Source: Ruminococcus sp. HUN007
GTDB taxonomy: Bacteria > Bacillota > Clostridia > Oscillospirales > Ruminococcaceae
NCBI RefSeq assembly: GCF_000712055.1
Contig: NZ_JOOA01000002.1
Coordinates: 2,046,001-2,110,000, forward strand
Length of the DNA: 64,000 bases
Reading direction: 5' to 3'
The position numbers were made by a program, and so were the translations under genes. The notes under the pieces are model-generated. The model ran no database searches and was not told where the DNA came from. It saw nothing but the letters and a program-made list of their open reading frames with translations. How positions within the stretch are numbered: the first letter of the stretch is position 1; each line of letters starts with the position of its first letter. Shown here one piece after another: positions 54,675 through 64,000 of the stretch.

Positions 54675-54760
54675 TGGTCAGTGACGGTATCCCGTTGCTG
54701 ACAGCAACAATTTATTTACTATGTCATGAAGGCCACAATTTGTTTTGATTTTGTGGTCTA
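54675..54760 (+). terminator. Two hairpins between rpmH and rnpA
   Basis: GTCAG..ACGG/CCGT..CTGAC (54676-54702) and GGCCACAA/TTGTGGTC with a T-rich tail (54731-54762). Probably partial terminators that lower rnpA relative to rpmH. Confidence 0.5.
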
Positions 54761-54784
54761 TTTAATTAATAAGAAAACATTTTT

Positions 54785-55147
54785 ATGGTTTATACTGAGG
54801 TATTAAATAAAAATAAAGATTTTCTGGATCTGTACAGGCATGGAAAGTCAATAGTCTCAAAGACTGTTGTTATCTACTTCAAACCAAACGGACTTCCGTG
54901 CAACAGATTCGGCATAACAGCCGGAAAAAAAGTCGGCAATGCTGTTATGAGAAACCGTGCAAAACGAATAATAAGACAGGCTTATCGTGATAATGAACTT
55001 TTGTTTCCTGTCGGCATTGACATTGTTTTTGTTGCCAGAAGGTCTGCTGCAGAGGTAAAGGAAGATGTGCTCGACAGCTACATAAAGAAATATGCTGCCG
55101 GTCAGATAAATGCATATCTGTCACAGACGGAGGAAAACAATCAATGA
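54785..55147 (+). CDS. rnpA: Ribonuclease P protein component
   Basis: 120 aa. FLDLYRHGKSIVSKTVVIYFKPN at the start and the RNP motif NRFGITAGKKVGNAVMRNRAKRIIRQAYR. Helps the RNase P RNA trim tRNA 5' ends. SD is weak. It overlaps yidD by 4 bp. Confidence 0.95.
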   Translation: MVYTEVLNKNKDFLDLYRHGKSIVSKTVVIYFKPNGLPCNRFGITAGKKVGNAVMRNRAKRIIRQAYRDNELLFPVGIDIVFVARRSAAEVKEDVLDSYIKKYAAGQINAYLSQTEENNQ

Positions 55148-55416
55148 GATCGTTCATGATCAGACTGTATCTGCTTCCTGTCAGGCTTTACAGGAGATTC
55201 ATATCTCCTCTTTTTCCACCCTGCTGTCGTTTTACTCCTACATGTTCTGCATACGCCGTAACTGCAATAGAAAGATTCGGTATCATAAAAGGAACAGTAC
55301 TTTCCGCATGGCGTATACTCAGATGCAATCCGTTCTGCAAAGGCGGTATCGACAATGTTCCGGAGGAATTCATTTTATTCAAGAAAAGAAGACAAGATGG
55401 AGGAGATAATACTTGA
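55144..55416 (+). CDS. yidD: Membrane insertion efficiency factor YidD
   Basis: 90 aa. FMIRLYLLPVRLYRRFISPLFPPCCRFTPTCSAYAVTAIERFG is the family signature (cited in part), with Cys residues and WRILRCNPFCKGG. Overlaps rnpA and, by TTGA, yidC, so the three are translated together. Confidence 0.95.
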   Translation: MRSFMIRLYLLPVRLYRRFISPLFPPCCRFTPTCSAYAVTAIERFGIIKGTVLSAWRILRCNPFCKGGIDNVPEEFILFKKRRQDGGDNT

Positions 55417-56591
55417 AAATTTTAGGTTATCCGCTTGGCTGGATAATGTACGGCATTTATAATTTCTGCAAGAGCTACGGACTGTCGCTTATCATATTTG
55501 CCATACTGACAAAGGCTATTCTGCTTCCGCTCAATATCAAGAGTCAGCAGAGTGCAGCAAAGATGCGTGCACTGAATCCTAAGCTCGAAAAAATCAAAAA
55601 AAGTTTTTCAAATAATCCGCAGCGAATTCAGGAAGAGCAGATGAAACTTCAGACTGAGGAAGGCGTAAACCCGATGGCAGGATGTCTGCCGGCGCTTATT
55701 CAGTTTCCTATACTTTTTGGTATCGTAGACGTTGTTTACAAGCCTCTGACACATATTCTGCGTTTCAGCAGGGAAACTCTTTCAGCTGCTCACGATATAC
55801 TTGAAAAAATTCCTGATATCTCAAAAACAGATCTTTCTCCGAACTATCAGGAACTTGCTATTATCAAATATGCCACTAATCCTTCATACAGCAGCTATTT
55901 TTCGGAAATGGGCAGTGATTTTGTAACAAAGATCAATGACTTTCAGGAGCACAACATGTTCCTCGGATATATCAACCTTGCTACAAAGGCTGATCTTCAT
56001 CCGCAGGCGTGGACAGCAGGTGCGATTGCACTTATTGTCATTCCGGTCCTTTCAGGTCTTGTAAATCTTGCTACTACATTTATTTCACAGCTCCACCAGA
56101 AGAAGACCAATCCGGCAGCTGCAACAATGGGAAGCATGAATCTTATGATGTACGGTATGTCAGTATTCTACATCTGGTTCTCATTTTCGATCCCTTCAGG
56201 TGCGGCATTCTACTGGACAGTTTCAGGACTTCTCGGTCTTATCCAGATGATCGCTTTCAATCAGTACTACACACAGGAAAGATGTGAAGCACTTCTGGCA
56301 GCTGACAAGGAAAAGAACAAAAACAAAAAGCCGGGATTTATGGCAAAGCTTATGGAGCAGCAGCAGGAAATGCTGGCTCAGCAGAACGGTACTTCTGATG
56401 TTTATTCAGGTTCTGCCGCAAAGGCAAGAGGCGGACTTTCAAAGTCTGAGTACAATGAAAAAACAAGAAATGCTTTAAACGAAGCAAGAAAGATAATTGA
56501 TGTTAAATACACCGATGAGGGTACGGACGATGATGCACTTGAGGCGGCAAGAAGACGTATGGCTCAGAAATACGGTGATGACACAGAATAA
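55413..56591 (+). CDS. yidC: Membrane protein insertase YidC
   Basis: 392 aa from a TTG start with GGAGGAG upstream. Membrane segments: GWIMYGIYNFCKSYGLSLIIFAIL, the QFPILFGIVDVVY segment, AWTAGAIALIVIPVLSGLV and GMSVFYIWFSFSIPSGAAFYW, FWTVSGLLGLIQM-like end. The short Firmicutes form without the large periplasmic domain; no lipobox Cys seen. The C-tail is basic and charged. Inserts proteins into the membrane alone or with Sec. Confidence 0.94.
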   Translation: MKILGYPLGWIMYGIYNFCKSYGLSLIIFAILTKAILLPLNIKSQQSAAKMRALNPKLEKIKKSFSNNPQRIQEEQMKLQTEEGVNPMAGCLPALIQFPILFGIVDVVYKPLTHILRFSRETLSAAHDILEKIPDISKTDLSPNYQELAIIKYATNPSYSSYFSEMGSDFVTKINDFQEHNMFLGYINLATKADLHPQAWTAGAIALIVIPVLSGLVNLATTFISQLHQKKTNPAAATMGSMNLMMYGMSVFYIWFSFSIPSGAAFYWTVSGLLGLIQMIAFNQYYTQERCEALLAADKEKNKNKKPGFMAKLMEQQQEMLAQQNGTSDVYSGSAAKARGGLSKSEYNEKTRNALNEARKIIDVKYTDEGTDDDALEAARRRMAQKYGDDTE

Positions 56592-56626
56592 ATTTTTAGT
56601 TCTAATCAGTAAAAAGGAGTGATTGA

Positions 56627-57544
56627 ATGAAAAACGTATTTATCGGCAAAACAGTTGAAGAAGCTAAAATGAAAGCAGCAGAAGAGTTTGGTGTATCAGT
56701 ATCAGAGATCAGTTTTACTGTTCTTGAAGAACCAAAGAAGGGTCTTTTCGGACTCATCAAGGGCGATGCAAGAGTAGAAGCTGTATATGATCCTGCTGAA
56801 CCGGCGGCAGCAGGTGCAGTACCGGTTGCTGAGGTAACTGTTAGTGAAACAGCAGTTCCTGCAGAATCACCTGCAGAGACAGAAGCACCTAAGCCTGCAA
56901 AGAAATTTGACGGCAGCAAGGCTGAAGCAGCAGTTGAGTATATTCTCAATATTTTCGATAAGATGGGTGTTAAAGCAGAGTATACTTATGAAGAAACTGA
57001 GGACGGCGTAATAATCAACCTCAGCAGTGATGACACAAGCTTTATTATCGGCAGAAGAGGCGAGAACCTTGATGCTATCCAGTACTTAGCTTCAATGTTC
57101 TGCAACAGAATAGATGATGAGTACTACAGAGTTGTTCTTGACAGCAACGGATACAGGGAAAAGAGAAAGAAGACTCTTGAAGATCTTGCAAAGAAGATCG
57201 CAAAGAATGTACTCAGATCAGGACGTTCCACAGTTCTTGAACCGATGAATCCTTACGAAAGAAGGATCATTCATTCAATGATCTCAGAAATAGAAGGCGT
57301 TTCTTCACGTTCTGTAGGTGAGGAACCATACAGAAAGATCATCATTTCATCACTTGTGAAGAAAGAACGCAGACACGGTGACAAACGCGGCGGCAAGGGC
57401 GGCGGACGCAGAGGCGGTGACAGAAAGAACAGAAACTTCGAGCCAAAGTCACTTGATCTTAAGACAAGCTTTGAAAAGGACTATAAAAAACCAAAGCCGG
57501 AGGATGACCTCAAGGCTGGTCTTTACGGAAAAATCGAAATATGA
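56627..57544 (+). CDS. jag: RNA-binding protein Jag/KhpB (EloR)
   Basis: 305 aa. Jag_N (FIGKTVEEAKMKAAEEFGVS...EEPKKGLFGLIKGDARVEA), a Pro/Ala/Glu linker, KH domain (FIIGRRGENLDAIQYLAS) and R3H domain (NPYERRIIHSMISEIEGVSS). The tail is Gly/Arg/Lys-rich (RGGKGGGRRGGDRK), which adds RNA affinity. Follows yidC by 35 bp. The homologue in streptococci controls cell elongation. Confidence 0.93.
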   Translation: MKNVFIGKTVEEAKMKAAEEFGVSVSEISFTVLEEPKKGLFGLIKGDARVEAVYDPAEPAAAGAVPVAEVTVSETAVPAESPAETEAPKPAKKFDGSKAEAAVEYILNIFDKMGVKAEYTYEETEDGVIINLSSDDTSFIIGRRGENLDAIQYLASMFCNRIDDEYYRVVLDSNGYREKRKKTLEDLAKKIAKNVLRSGRSTVLEPMNPYERRIIHSMISEIEGVSSRSVGEEPYRKIIISSLVKKERRHGDKRGGKGGGRRGGDRKNRNFEPKSLDLKTSFEKDYKKPKPEDDLKAGLYGKIEI

Positions 57545-57623
57545 TCATTGTTTCCCCGGTGAAATTATCTTTCATCGGGGAAATGTTTAGTTATATAGTA
57601 TCAGAGGACGGTGCGGAAAATTT

Positions 57624-58988
57624 ATGTCTACAGTTGCAGCAATATCAACACCTAATGCGGTCGGAGGAATCGCAGTTATAAGGATATCCGGCGAAGATGC
57701 ATTTGCGGTATCTGACAGGGTGTTCAAGGCTTACAGTGGAAAAAAGGTTTCTGAAATGGAGGGTTACACCTGTGCCTACGGTGAAGTTTCGGAAAAAGGT
57801 GAAAAACTTGATGATGTTGTTCTGACGGTTTTCCGTGCACCGAAAAGCTATACAGGCGAGGACGTTGCCGAGATCTCATGTCACGGAGGTCTTTTTATAA
57901 CCAGACAGATACTCAGACTCGTGCTTGCTTCGGGAGCAGAGCTTGCTGAACCGGGTGAGTTTACGAAAAGGGCATTTTTAAACGGAAAAATGTCACTTAC
58001 ACAGGCTGAAGCGGTAATGGACGTAATTTCGTCGACAGGAAAGAATGAACTTAAGTTTGCCGTTGCTCTGAAGGACGGAGCGATGTTCAGAAGAATTACT
58101 TCGGTAAGGGAAAAGCTTGTGAAGATCCTTGGTGATCTTGCGGCCTGGGCCGATTATCCGGAGGAAGAAGACATTCCGTTTGTCGAGCCGGATAAGCTTG
58201 AAGCAGATCTTGTGGATATCAGATCAGATCTTATGAAACTTTCTGCTACCTACGACTACGGAAAGATAATACGCGAGGGTATAAATACCGTTATTGTCGG
58301 CAGACCGAATGTGGGCAAGTCAACGCTCATGAACTGTCTGAGCGGATATGAGCGAAGTATCGTTACGAATATTGCCGGAACGACAAGAGATGTTGTAGAG
58401 GAGTATGTAAAGATAGGCGAGCTTACCATCCGTCTTTCCGATACTGCCGGCATAAGAAACACTGATGACCAGATAGAACAGCGCGGTGTCGAGATAGCCT
58501 ACGGAAAAATAAAGGAAGCTGACCTTATACTTGCTGTTTTTGACTCATCGGAGCATCTTTCAGATGATGACAGAAAGATCATCGATTCACTTAAGGAAAG
58601 AAATGCGATAGCTCTTCTTAACAAATCGGACAAGGAGAGGGTCGCTGATATAGAATATCTGCGTGAGCATTTTAAATATGTTATAGAAATATCCGCCAAG
58701 ACTTCCGGCGGTATCGAGGGACTTGAAGAGGTACTTGAAAAGATGTTCATAAACGAGGAGATCGATTCGAACGACGGTATCATCGCAAATGAACGTCAGA
58801 AGCTATGCCTTGAAATGTCACTTGATTCAGTGAATGAAGCTCTTGCTGCACTGAAGGCGGGCGAGAGCCTTGATGCGGTAACTGTTGTTATAGACGAAGC
58901 TCTTGCAGCTCTTCTGAAGCTTACAGGTGAAAAAGTTACGGACAGTGTGGTAGATGAAGTATTCTCACGCTTCTGCGTCGGAAAGTAG
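57624..58988 (+). CDS. mnmE: tRNA modification GTPase MnmE
   Basis: 454 aa. N-terminal tetrahydrofolate domain (AAISTPNAVGGIAVIRISG), helical domain, G domain with G1 GRPNVGKSTLMNCLSG, G3 DTAGIRNTDD and G4 NKSD, and the C-terminal FCVGK end. Works with MnmG on U34 of several tRNAs. Confidence 0.96.
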   Translation: MSTVAAISTPNAVGGIAVIRISGEDAFAVSDRVFKAYSGKKVSEMEGYTCAYGEVSEKGEKLDDVVLTVFRAPKSYTGEDVAEISCHGGLFITRQILRLVLASGAELAEPGEFTKRAFLNGKMSLTQAEAVMDVISSTGKNELKFAVALKDGAMFRRITSVREKLVKILGDLAAWADYPEEEDIPFVEPDKLEADLVDIRSDLMKLSATYDYGKIIREGINTVIVGRPNVGKSTLMNCLSGYERSIVTNIAGTTRDVVEEYVKIGELTIRLSDTAGIRNTDDQIEQRGVEIAYGKIKEADLILAVFDSSEHLSDDDRKIIDSLKERNAIALLNKSDKERVADIEYLREHFKYVIEISAKTSGGIEGLEEVLEKMFINEEIDSNDGIIANERQKLCLEMSLDSVNEALAALKAGESLDAVTVVIDEALAALLKLTGEKVTDSVVDEVFSRFCVGK

Positions 58989-59003
58989 GAAAGGAAAGTT
59001 TTA

Positions 59004-60896
59004 ATGGAATATACAATGGGAAGTTATGATGTTATTGTTGTCGGTGCGGGACATGCCGGAGTTGAAGCAGCACTTGCAGCTGCAAGACTGGGATGCAGTA
59101 CAGCTCTTTTTACCATTTCTCTCGACCAGATCAGCAATATGCCGTGTAATCCTTCCATAGGCGGCACAGCAAAGGGTCACCTTGTACGTGAGATCGATGC
59201 ACTGGGCGGACAGATGGGAAAGAGTGCCGACAAGTGCTTTATCCAGAGCAGAATGCTCAACCGCGGACGCGGTCCGGCTGTTCACAGCCTCAGAGTTCAG
59301 GCTGACAGAAAACTCTATCACCGTTACATGAAGCATGTCTGTGAGTCGGAAAAGAATCTTGACATAAAGCAGGCTGAAGTTGCAGCAATTCTTACCGAAG
59401 ACGGAAAGATAACGGGTATAAGAACACTTCTCGGTGCGGAATATTCGGCGAAGGCGGTTATTATTTCAACCGGTACCTATCTCAGAGGCAAGATACATGT
59501 AGGTGAATCATCATACAACGGCGGACCGGATGCTACTATCGCTCCGATGAAACTGACTGATTCACTTAAGGAAAACGGCATTGAACTGAGAAGATTCAAG
59601 ACAGGTACTCCGTGCCGTGTTCATAAGAGAAGCATCAATTTTGACGTTCTTGAAAGACAGGACGGCGATGAGGATATCGTTCCGTTCTCATTTGAAACTG
59701 ACAAGAGCACACTGAAGAATCAGGTAAGCTGTTATGTTTCCTATACAAATGCTGAAACACACAGGGTAATAAAGGAAAACCTTCACCGTTCACCGCTTTA
59801 CGGCGGACTTATCGAAGGTGTTGGACCGAGATACTGCCCGTCCATCGAGGACAAGGTGGTACGTTTTGCCGACAAGGAAAGACATCAGCTCTTCATTGAA
59901 CCGATGGGTCTTGATACGGATGAATATTATCTGCAGGGCATGTCATCATCGCTTCCTGAGGATGTTCAGCTTGCATTTTTAAGAACGATAAAGGGACTTG
60001 AAAATGTTGAGATCATGCGTCCTGCCTATGCGATAGAATATGACTGCTGCGATCCTACACAGCTGCTTCCTACACTTGAATTCAGAAAATTAAGTGGACT
60101 TTACGGAGCAGGACAGTTCAACGGCACCAGCGGATATGAGGAGGCTGCTGCCCAGGGACTTGTTGCAGGTATCAACGCTGCACTTAAGATTCAGGGCAGG
60201 GAACCGATGATACTTGACCGTGCAAGTTCATACACAGGTACGCTCATCGATGACCTTGTAACAAAGGGATGTTCCGATCCGTACAGAATGATGACTTCAA
60301 GAAGTGAGTACAGGCTTCTGTTAAGACAGGACAACTGTGACCAGCGTCTTACTCCGATCGGACATAAAATAGGCCTTATAAGCGACGAAAGATATGAAAA
60401 GCTTCTTGAAAAGCAGAGACTTATAGCTGAGGAGTTTGAGAGAATAAGTGTTCTCAATGTACGTCCGACAGCGGAACTCAACGCATTCCTCGAAGCAAAC
60501 GGCACATCTGCCATGACTACAGGATGCAAGATGATCGACCTTATGAGAAGACCTCAGCTCAACTATTTCATGCTGAAGGACTTTGACAAACACAGACCGG
60601 AGCTTGACTACGAAGTATGTGAACAGGTCGATCTTAAGATAAAATACGACGGATACATCCAGAAGCAGATAGCTCAGGTAGAGCAGATGAGAAAGCTCGA
60701 TGGCAAGCGTCTGCCTGAGGATATCGACTACCACGAGATCAAGGGACTTCGCCTTGAAGCAGTGGAAAAGCTTTCAAAGTTTCGTCCGTTCAGCATAGGC
60801 CACGCATCAAGAATTTCCGGTGTTTCCCCGGCGGATATTTCAGTTCTTCTCATCTGGCTTGATCAGGACAGAAGAAACAGAAAGTCTGAGGTGTGA
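59004..60896 (+). CDS. mnmG: tRNA U34 modification enzyme MnmG
   Basis: 630 aa. FAD-binding start [23 protein letters not shown], conserved CNPSIGG and [10 protein letters not shown], and the C-terminal helical domain that binds MnmE (...[16 protein letters not shown]). Lies 15 bp after mnmE. Confidence 0.96.
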   Translation: MEYTMGSYDVIVVGAGHAGVEAALAAARLGCSTALFTISLDQISNMPCNPSIGGTAKGHLVREIDALGGQMGKSADKCFIQSRMLNRGRGPAVHSLRVQADRKLYHRYMKHVCESEKNLDIKQAEVAAILTEDGKITGIRTLLGAEYSAKAVIISTGTYLRGKIHVGESSYNGGPDATIAPMKLTDSLKENGIELRRFKTGTPCRVHKRSINFDVLERQDGDEDIVPFSFETDKSTLKNQVSCYVSYTNAETHRVIKENLHRSPLYGGLIEGVGPRYCPSIEDKVVRFADKERHQLFIEPMGLDTDEYYLQGMSSSLPEDVQLAFLRTIKGLENVEIMRPAYAIEYDCCDPTQLLPTLEFRKLSGLYGAGQFNGTSGYEEAAAQGLVAGINAALKIQGREPMILDRASSYTGTLIDDLVTKGCSDPYRMMTSRSEYRLLLRQDNCDQRLTPIGHKIGLISDERYEKLLEKQRLIAEEFERISVLNVRPTAELNAFLEANGTSAMTTGCKMIDLMRRPQLNYFMLKDFDKHRPELDYEVCEQVDLKIKYDGYIQKQIAQVEQMRKLDGKRLPEDIDYHEIKGLRLEAVEKLSKFRPFSIGHASRISGVSPADISVLLIWLDQDRRNRKSEV

Positions 60897-60897
60897 C

Positions 60898-61602
60898 ATG
60901 CTTCCAGAATTTGAATTCTGCCGGAAGGCGTTTGAAGAAAACGGACTTTCGCTTACGGCGGAAGTTTATGAAAAGCTTGATATTTATGCAGAAATGCTCG
61001 TTGAGACGAATAAGGTGATGAATCTTACGGCGATAACTGAGCCGGAGGAAGTACTGATAAAGCACTTTATCGACAGCATAGCGATAACGAGGTTTGCAAA
61101 GTTCGAAGACGGAATGAAGGTCATCGACGTCGGTACGGGAGCGGGATTTCCGCTGCTTCCGGTGAAGATATACATTCCGGGACTTAAGATAACCCTTCTT
61201 GACGGACTTAACAAGAGAATAAAGTTTCTGTCAGATGTATGTGAAAAGACCGGCATAGAAGCCGAATGTATACACGAACGTGCTGAGCTTCTTGCAAAGA
61301 AGGAAGAGTACCGTGAAAAGTACGACATTGCAACGGCAAGGGCGGTTTCGGCAATGCCGGAGCTTTCGGAATACTGTCTGCCGTTTGTAAAAAAGGGCGG
61401 TATTTTCTGTGCGATGAAGGGGCCTTCCGAAGACATAAGGACTGCCGGAAATGCGCTTAAGCTTCTCGGCGGAAAGATCGAAAAGGACGAGCACTACGAA
61501 ATAAACGGTGAACAGAGAAGACTGGTTGTAGTAAAGAAAGCCGCAGTATGTCCGCCGAAATATCCGCGTGCATCCGGAAAGATAAAATCGAAGCCGTTGT
61601 AA
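60898..61602 (+). CDS. rsmG: 16S rRNA m7G527 methyltransferase RsmG
   Basis: 234 aa from the ATG at 60898, 1 bp after the mnmG stop; TGAGGTG is the SD. Rossmann motifs: VIDVGTGAGFPLLPVKIYIPG, LLDGLNKRIKFL, ATARAVSAMPELSEYCLPFVKKGG. Last gene of the operon. Confidence 0.95.
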   Translation: MLPEFEFCRKAFEENGLSLTAEVYEKLDIYAEMLVETNKVMNLTAITEPEEVLIKHFIDSIAITRFAKFEDGMKVIDVGTGAGFPLLPVKIYIPGLKITLLDGLNKRIKFLSDVCEKTGIEAECIHERAELLAKKEEYREKYDIATARAVSAMPELSEYCLPFVKKGGIFCAMKGPSEDIRTAGNALKLLGGKIEKDEHYEINGEQRRLVVVKKAAVCPPKYPRASGKIKSKPL

Positions 61603-61646
61603 TGAAAAATATCAGGAGTATGAATTTGAAAAACATTATGACAAAA

Positions 61647-61694
61647 CCAGCCGGAGTTACGGACAAAGTCCGCAGCTCCGGCTGGCTGTTTTTT
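61647..61694. terminator. Terminator between rsmG and the solute-binding protein gene
   Basis: CCAGCCGGAG...CTCCGGCTGG with an inner GGAC/GTCC stem, then TGTTTTTT. Confidence 0.85.
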
Positions 61695-64000
61695 ACTTTA
61701 TTTCATTCAGATAAAGTGATACTTTATTTTGTATCTGTTCCGCTGCTTCCTTTGAAGTCATCGAACCGTTAAAATATTCGCCGACTGATTCATCGATTAT
61801 TGACTTAATCCTGCTGTCGGATGAATATGCTTCGTTTACGGACTTTACGATATTTACGAACTCATTTACATCTTCATCGCTCAGCGGATTTGTTTCGTAA
61901 AAATTACCGTCTGCTCTGTAGCCGAAACCTTTGCGGCGTGAGTTTTTCATAGCATTTTCAAAAACTGATGTTCTGACAGGTAAGGAAGCAGTTGACGTCA
62001 CTTTTGTCTGATAGTCCTCTGAAAGCAGCTTTTTAACAAGTTTCCATGCGGCTTCCTTATGCTCTGATGATGAACTTATTCCGGCAGTTATTCTTGAATA
62101 AACAAGCGGACCGCTTTTATCATCGGACGGAACACCCTTAAGGACGATATTTTCGCCGTTAAGATCACCGTTTTTAAATCCCGCAAGAGTGCTTAAAGCC
62201 GATATTCCGGCATATTCAGTAAGACAGAGACCATCGGAAAATCTTCTGTAGTAATCTTTATACTCCGTACTGCCCTGCGGATAGGAATCATATCCTTTAT
62301 AGTTTTCATCCGGAATGCCGTTTTCATATATATATTCCAGGATCTTTTCAAATCTTCCGTCATTAAAACTGCATTTTTTATTTTTCCGGTCCACAAAACC
62401 ACTTAAATCAGCATAAACCAGTGAACGGAGCATAACGCCTCTGGATGTGTTAAAGAACATATTCTTTTTTTCTGCAAGGTCAAGGAATTCATCTGTCGTC
62501 CAGCCGTTTCCGGAACCAAGATCAGATTCTTTTCCGTAAAATGCGTAAATATCAAAACATACCGGAACGTACATCTGACTGCCTTCAGTTACATAACAGT
62601 CAAAAATGTTTTCAAGAAAATCAGAACGGTTTACCTCCGCATCTGACTCCATAAATTCATTAAGATCACAGAACAGTCCGCGTTCAGCATAGAACTCAAG
62701 GTCAAGTTCATAATTCCCGATAAGTACATCCGGTACTTTTCCGGAAACTACATCAAGATTAAGTTTGTCTGTGCATTCCTGCGGATCGGAGGCGGAATAT
62801 TTCTGATAATCACTGACGCATAATCTGTATTCCTTGTTTTCATTTCTGAATTCTTCAAAAAGTTCCGTAAGATCTCCTCTGCCTATACCCACACCGCCTA
62901 CGGTAAGTACTTTCTGATTTCTTAATTTTCCGGCAAGTTCATCATCTGCGCGTTCAAGTACCGTAAAAGATAATCCGTTTCCTGAAGTCAGACAAACGAT
63001 ACAGTCATCATTCATAACACCCATTGCACCTACAAGGTGGATAATGCCGCAGTCATTCCAGTTAATAAATTTACGCCCTGAAAATCCATTCGCATCAGTT
63101 CTATAAACGCTGTCTGCATCGAAATAACACACACTTCCGTCAGACAGCGAAAATACTTTTTGGGTGCCGTACTCAGGATAAACGAAATCATCAAAAGCGA
63201 TCTTTTCATCGGTACAGATAATACGTTTCTCCCAGTCTGCATTTTCGTAAAGTATAAAATCAGAACCGTTCATGAAGAACATTTCTTTTATACGTCCGTC
63301 AGGACAATTGCCTGAACCTTCACGTATCTTTACAGCATTACTGTCAAAGACCATGTATGAATAGTCATCATCAGTACAGCCGAGAACATAAAGTTCAGAG
63401 TTATTTCCCGCCCAAATATCGGCTTTTTCGGTTTCTGTGTTTTCAAAAACATCGGTCTGATTTATGATTTTCCCGTCTTTATCAGTCCACGAAACAGCAT
63501 AGCCGCCGTTTTCATTTTCCGAGAGAAAAACAGCATTCCCGTCCGAAAGCACATCTGCCTGCAATACTGTCATCTGATCACCTGACTCAGGTGCGTTTAT
63601 GATACCGGTCTGGTTTCCGTCACGGTCGTACTTATATATAACAGGTGTTTCCGAGCTTCCGTATACCGTGGAACAGAAAAGGAGTTTGTTATCGTTTCCG
63701 GAAACATAGGCAAGCCTTCCGTTTTTTTCATCCAGCGAAAAAAACTGTCTTCTTGCTTTCATCTGCGGAGTATCTGTAAAGAATATCACCGTCAGCAAAG
63801 AAAAAATCAGAATTCTTACTTACTCTTTCCGGTGTGATAATGTTTTCATCGCCGAAATCATCATCATAACGGTTTACAATGCTGCCGTCGGTAAGTCTGA
63901 TCTCATCTATGCACCGGTGCAGCATATTCGTATTATCACGCACCGATATGCAGAGATTTCCCCGTGAATTAAAGTAAGAAGCTTCATAGATTCCGTTCGT
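61693..64000 (-). CDS. Extracellular protein: propeller-like N-terminal region plus family 1 solute-binding domain; partial, one frameshift
   Basis: Over 765 aa; the 5' end is beyond the window. The N-terminal part repeats short beta units typical of sensor propellers (ADGDILYRYSADESK, ENGGYAVSWTDKDGKII). The C-terminal part (from about 62900 down) is a bacterial solute-binding domain: DLTELFEEFRNENKEYRLCVSDYQKY, VPDVLIGNYELDLEFYAERGLFCDLNEFM, KEAAWKLVKKLLSEDYQTK (each a part). The frame breaks at A7 (63738-63744): with six bases SKKTVFSLDEKNGRL becomes continuous. The fusion suggests a sugar- or peptide-sensing lipoprotein; no transporter genes are in view. Confidence 0.75.

Overview
The window looks like the replication-origin region of a cellulosome-type rumen or gut Ruminococcus (Oscillospiraceae). 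The basis is (i) the gene order gyrA-gyrB-remB-recF-rlbA-dnaN-dnaA / rpmH-rnpA-yidD-yidC-jag-mnmE-mnmG-rsmG, which is the Firmicutes oriC order, and (ii) secreted proteins carrying dockerin modules (paired Ca-binding repeats of the DVDGDG type) on proteases and small partner proteins. The genus is inferred from family knowledge; no rRNA is present.

Layout. 0-2.6 kb: a dockerin protein and a PIN-type toxin-antitoxin (TA) module between two copies of a structured repeat. 2.5-5.7 kb: Fe(II) uptake (FeoB-associated protein, feoB, feoA) divergent from a DtxR-type regulator. 5.8-10.1 kb: an M48 protease region and a sigma/anti-sigma pair whose second member ends in BspA-type leucine-rich repeats. 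10.2-20.8 kb: mgtC-like, a U32-like protein with a Pro/Gly repeat, aspartokinase, alanine racemase, a SLOG protein, an LCP-like protein, tatD, recR, ybaB, dnaX. 20.9-24.3 kb: SRP RNA and tRNA-Pro split by an IS1634-type element with 160-bp direct repeats, then mazEF. 24.8-26.5 kb: a frameshifted papain-like dockerin protease. 26.5-30.7 kb: a 2-hydroxyacyl-CoA dehydratase-like pair. 30.8-31.9 kb: a second repeat-flanked TA module (small protein plus GNAT). 32-37.5 kb: an array of secreted serine proteases and dockerin proteins, one broken by an IS5-type element. 37.6-44 kb: a secreted protein, a sigma/anti-sigma pair, two AAA/PD-(D/E)XK paralogues, a phosphoesterase. 44.1-61.7 kb: the origin region. 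61.7-64 kb: a solute-binding protein with an N-terminal propeller-like region, running off the window.

Most notable observations: (1) a dispersed element built as hairpin-TTTTTCTATAGCA-hairpin, whose stems differ in sequence while the linker is conserved, and which brackets both non-Maz TA modules; (2) an IS1634-type insertion between ffs and tRNA-Pro whose 160-bp target duplication keeps an intact promoter for both RNA genes; (3) an IS5-type insertion (4-bp CTAA duplication) in a protease gene with an N-terminal dockerin, which can be rebuilt exactly, plus solo palindromes made of the same IS ends; (4) a dense cluster of GTTAAC around dnaA; (5) five apparent one-base frameshifts, all in A/T homopolymers and one in essential dnaN, pointing either to read error or to slippage.

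Start sites were set by Shine-Dalgarno spacing, so several differ from the longest open frame. No CRISPR array, rRNA or prophage was seen.
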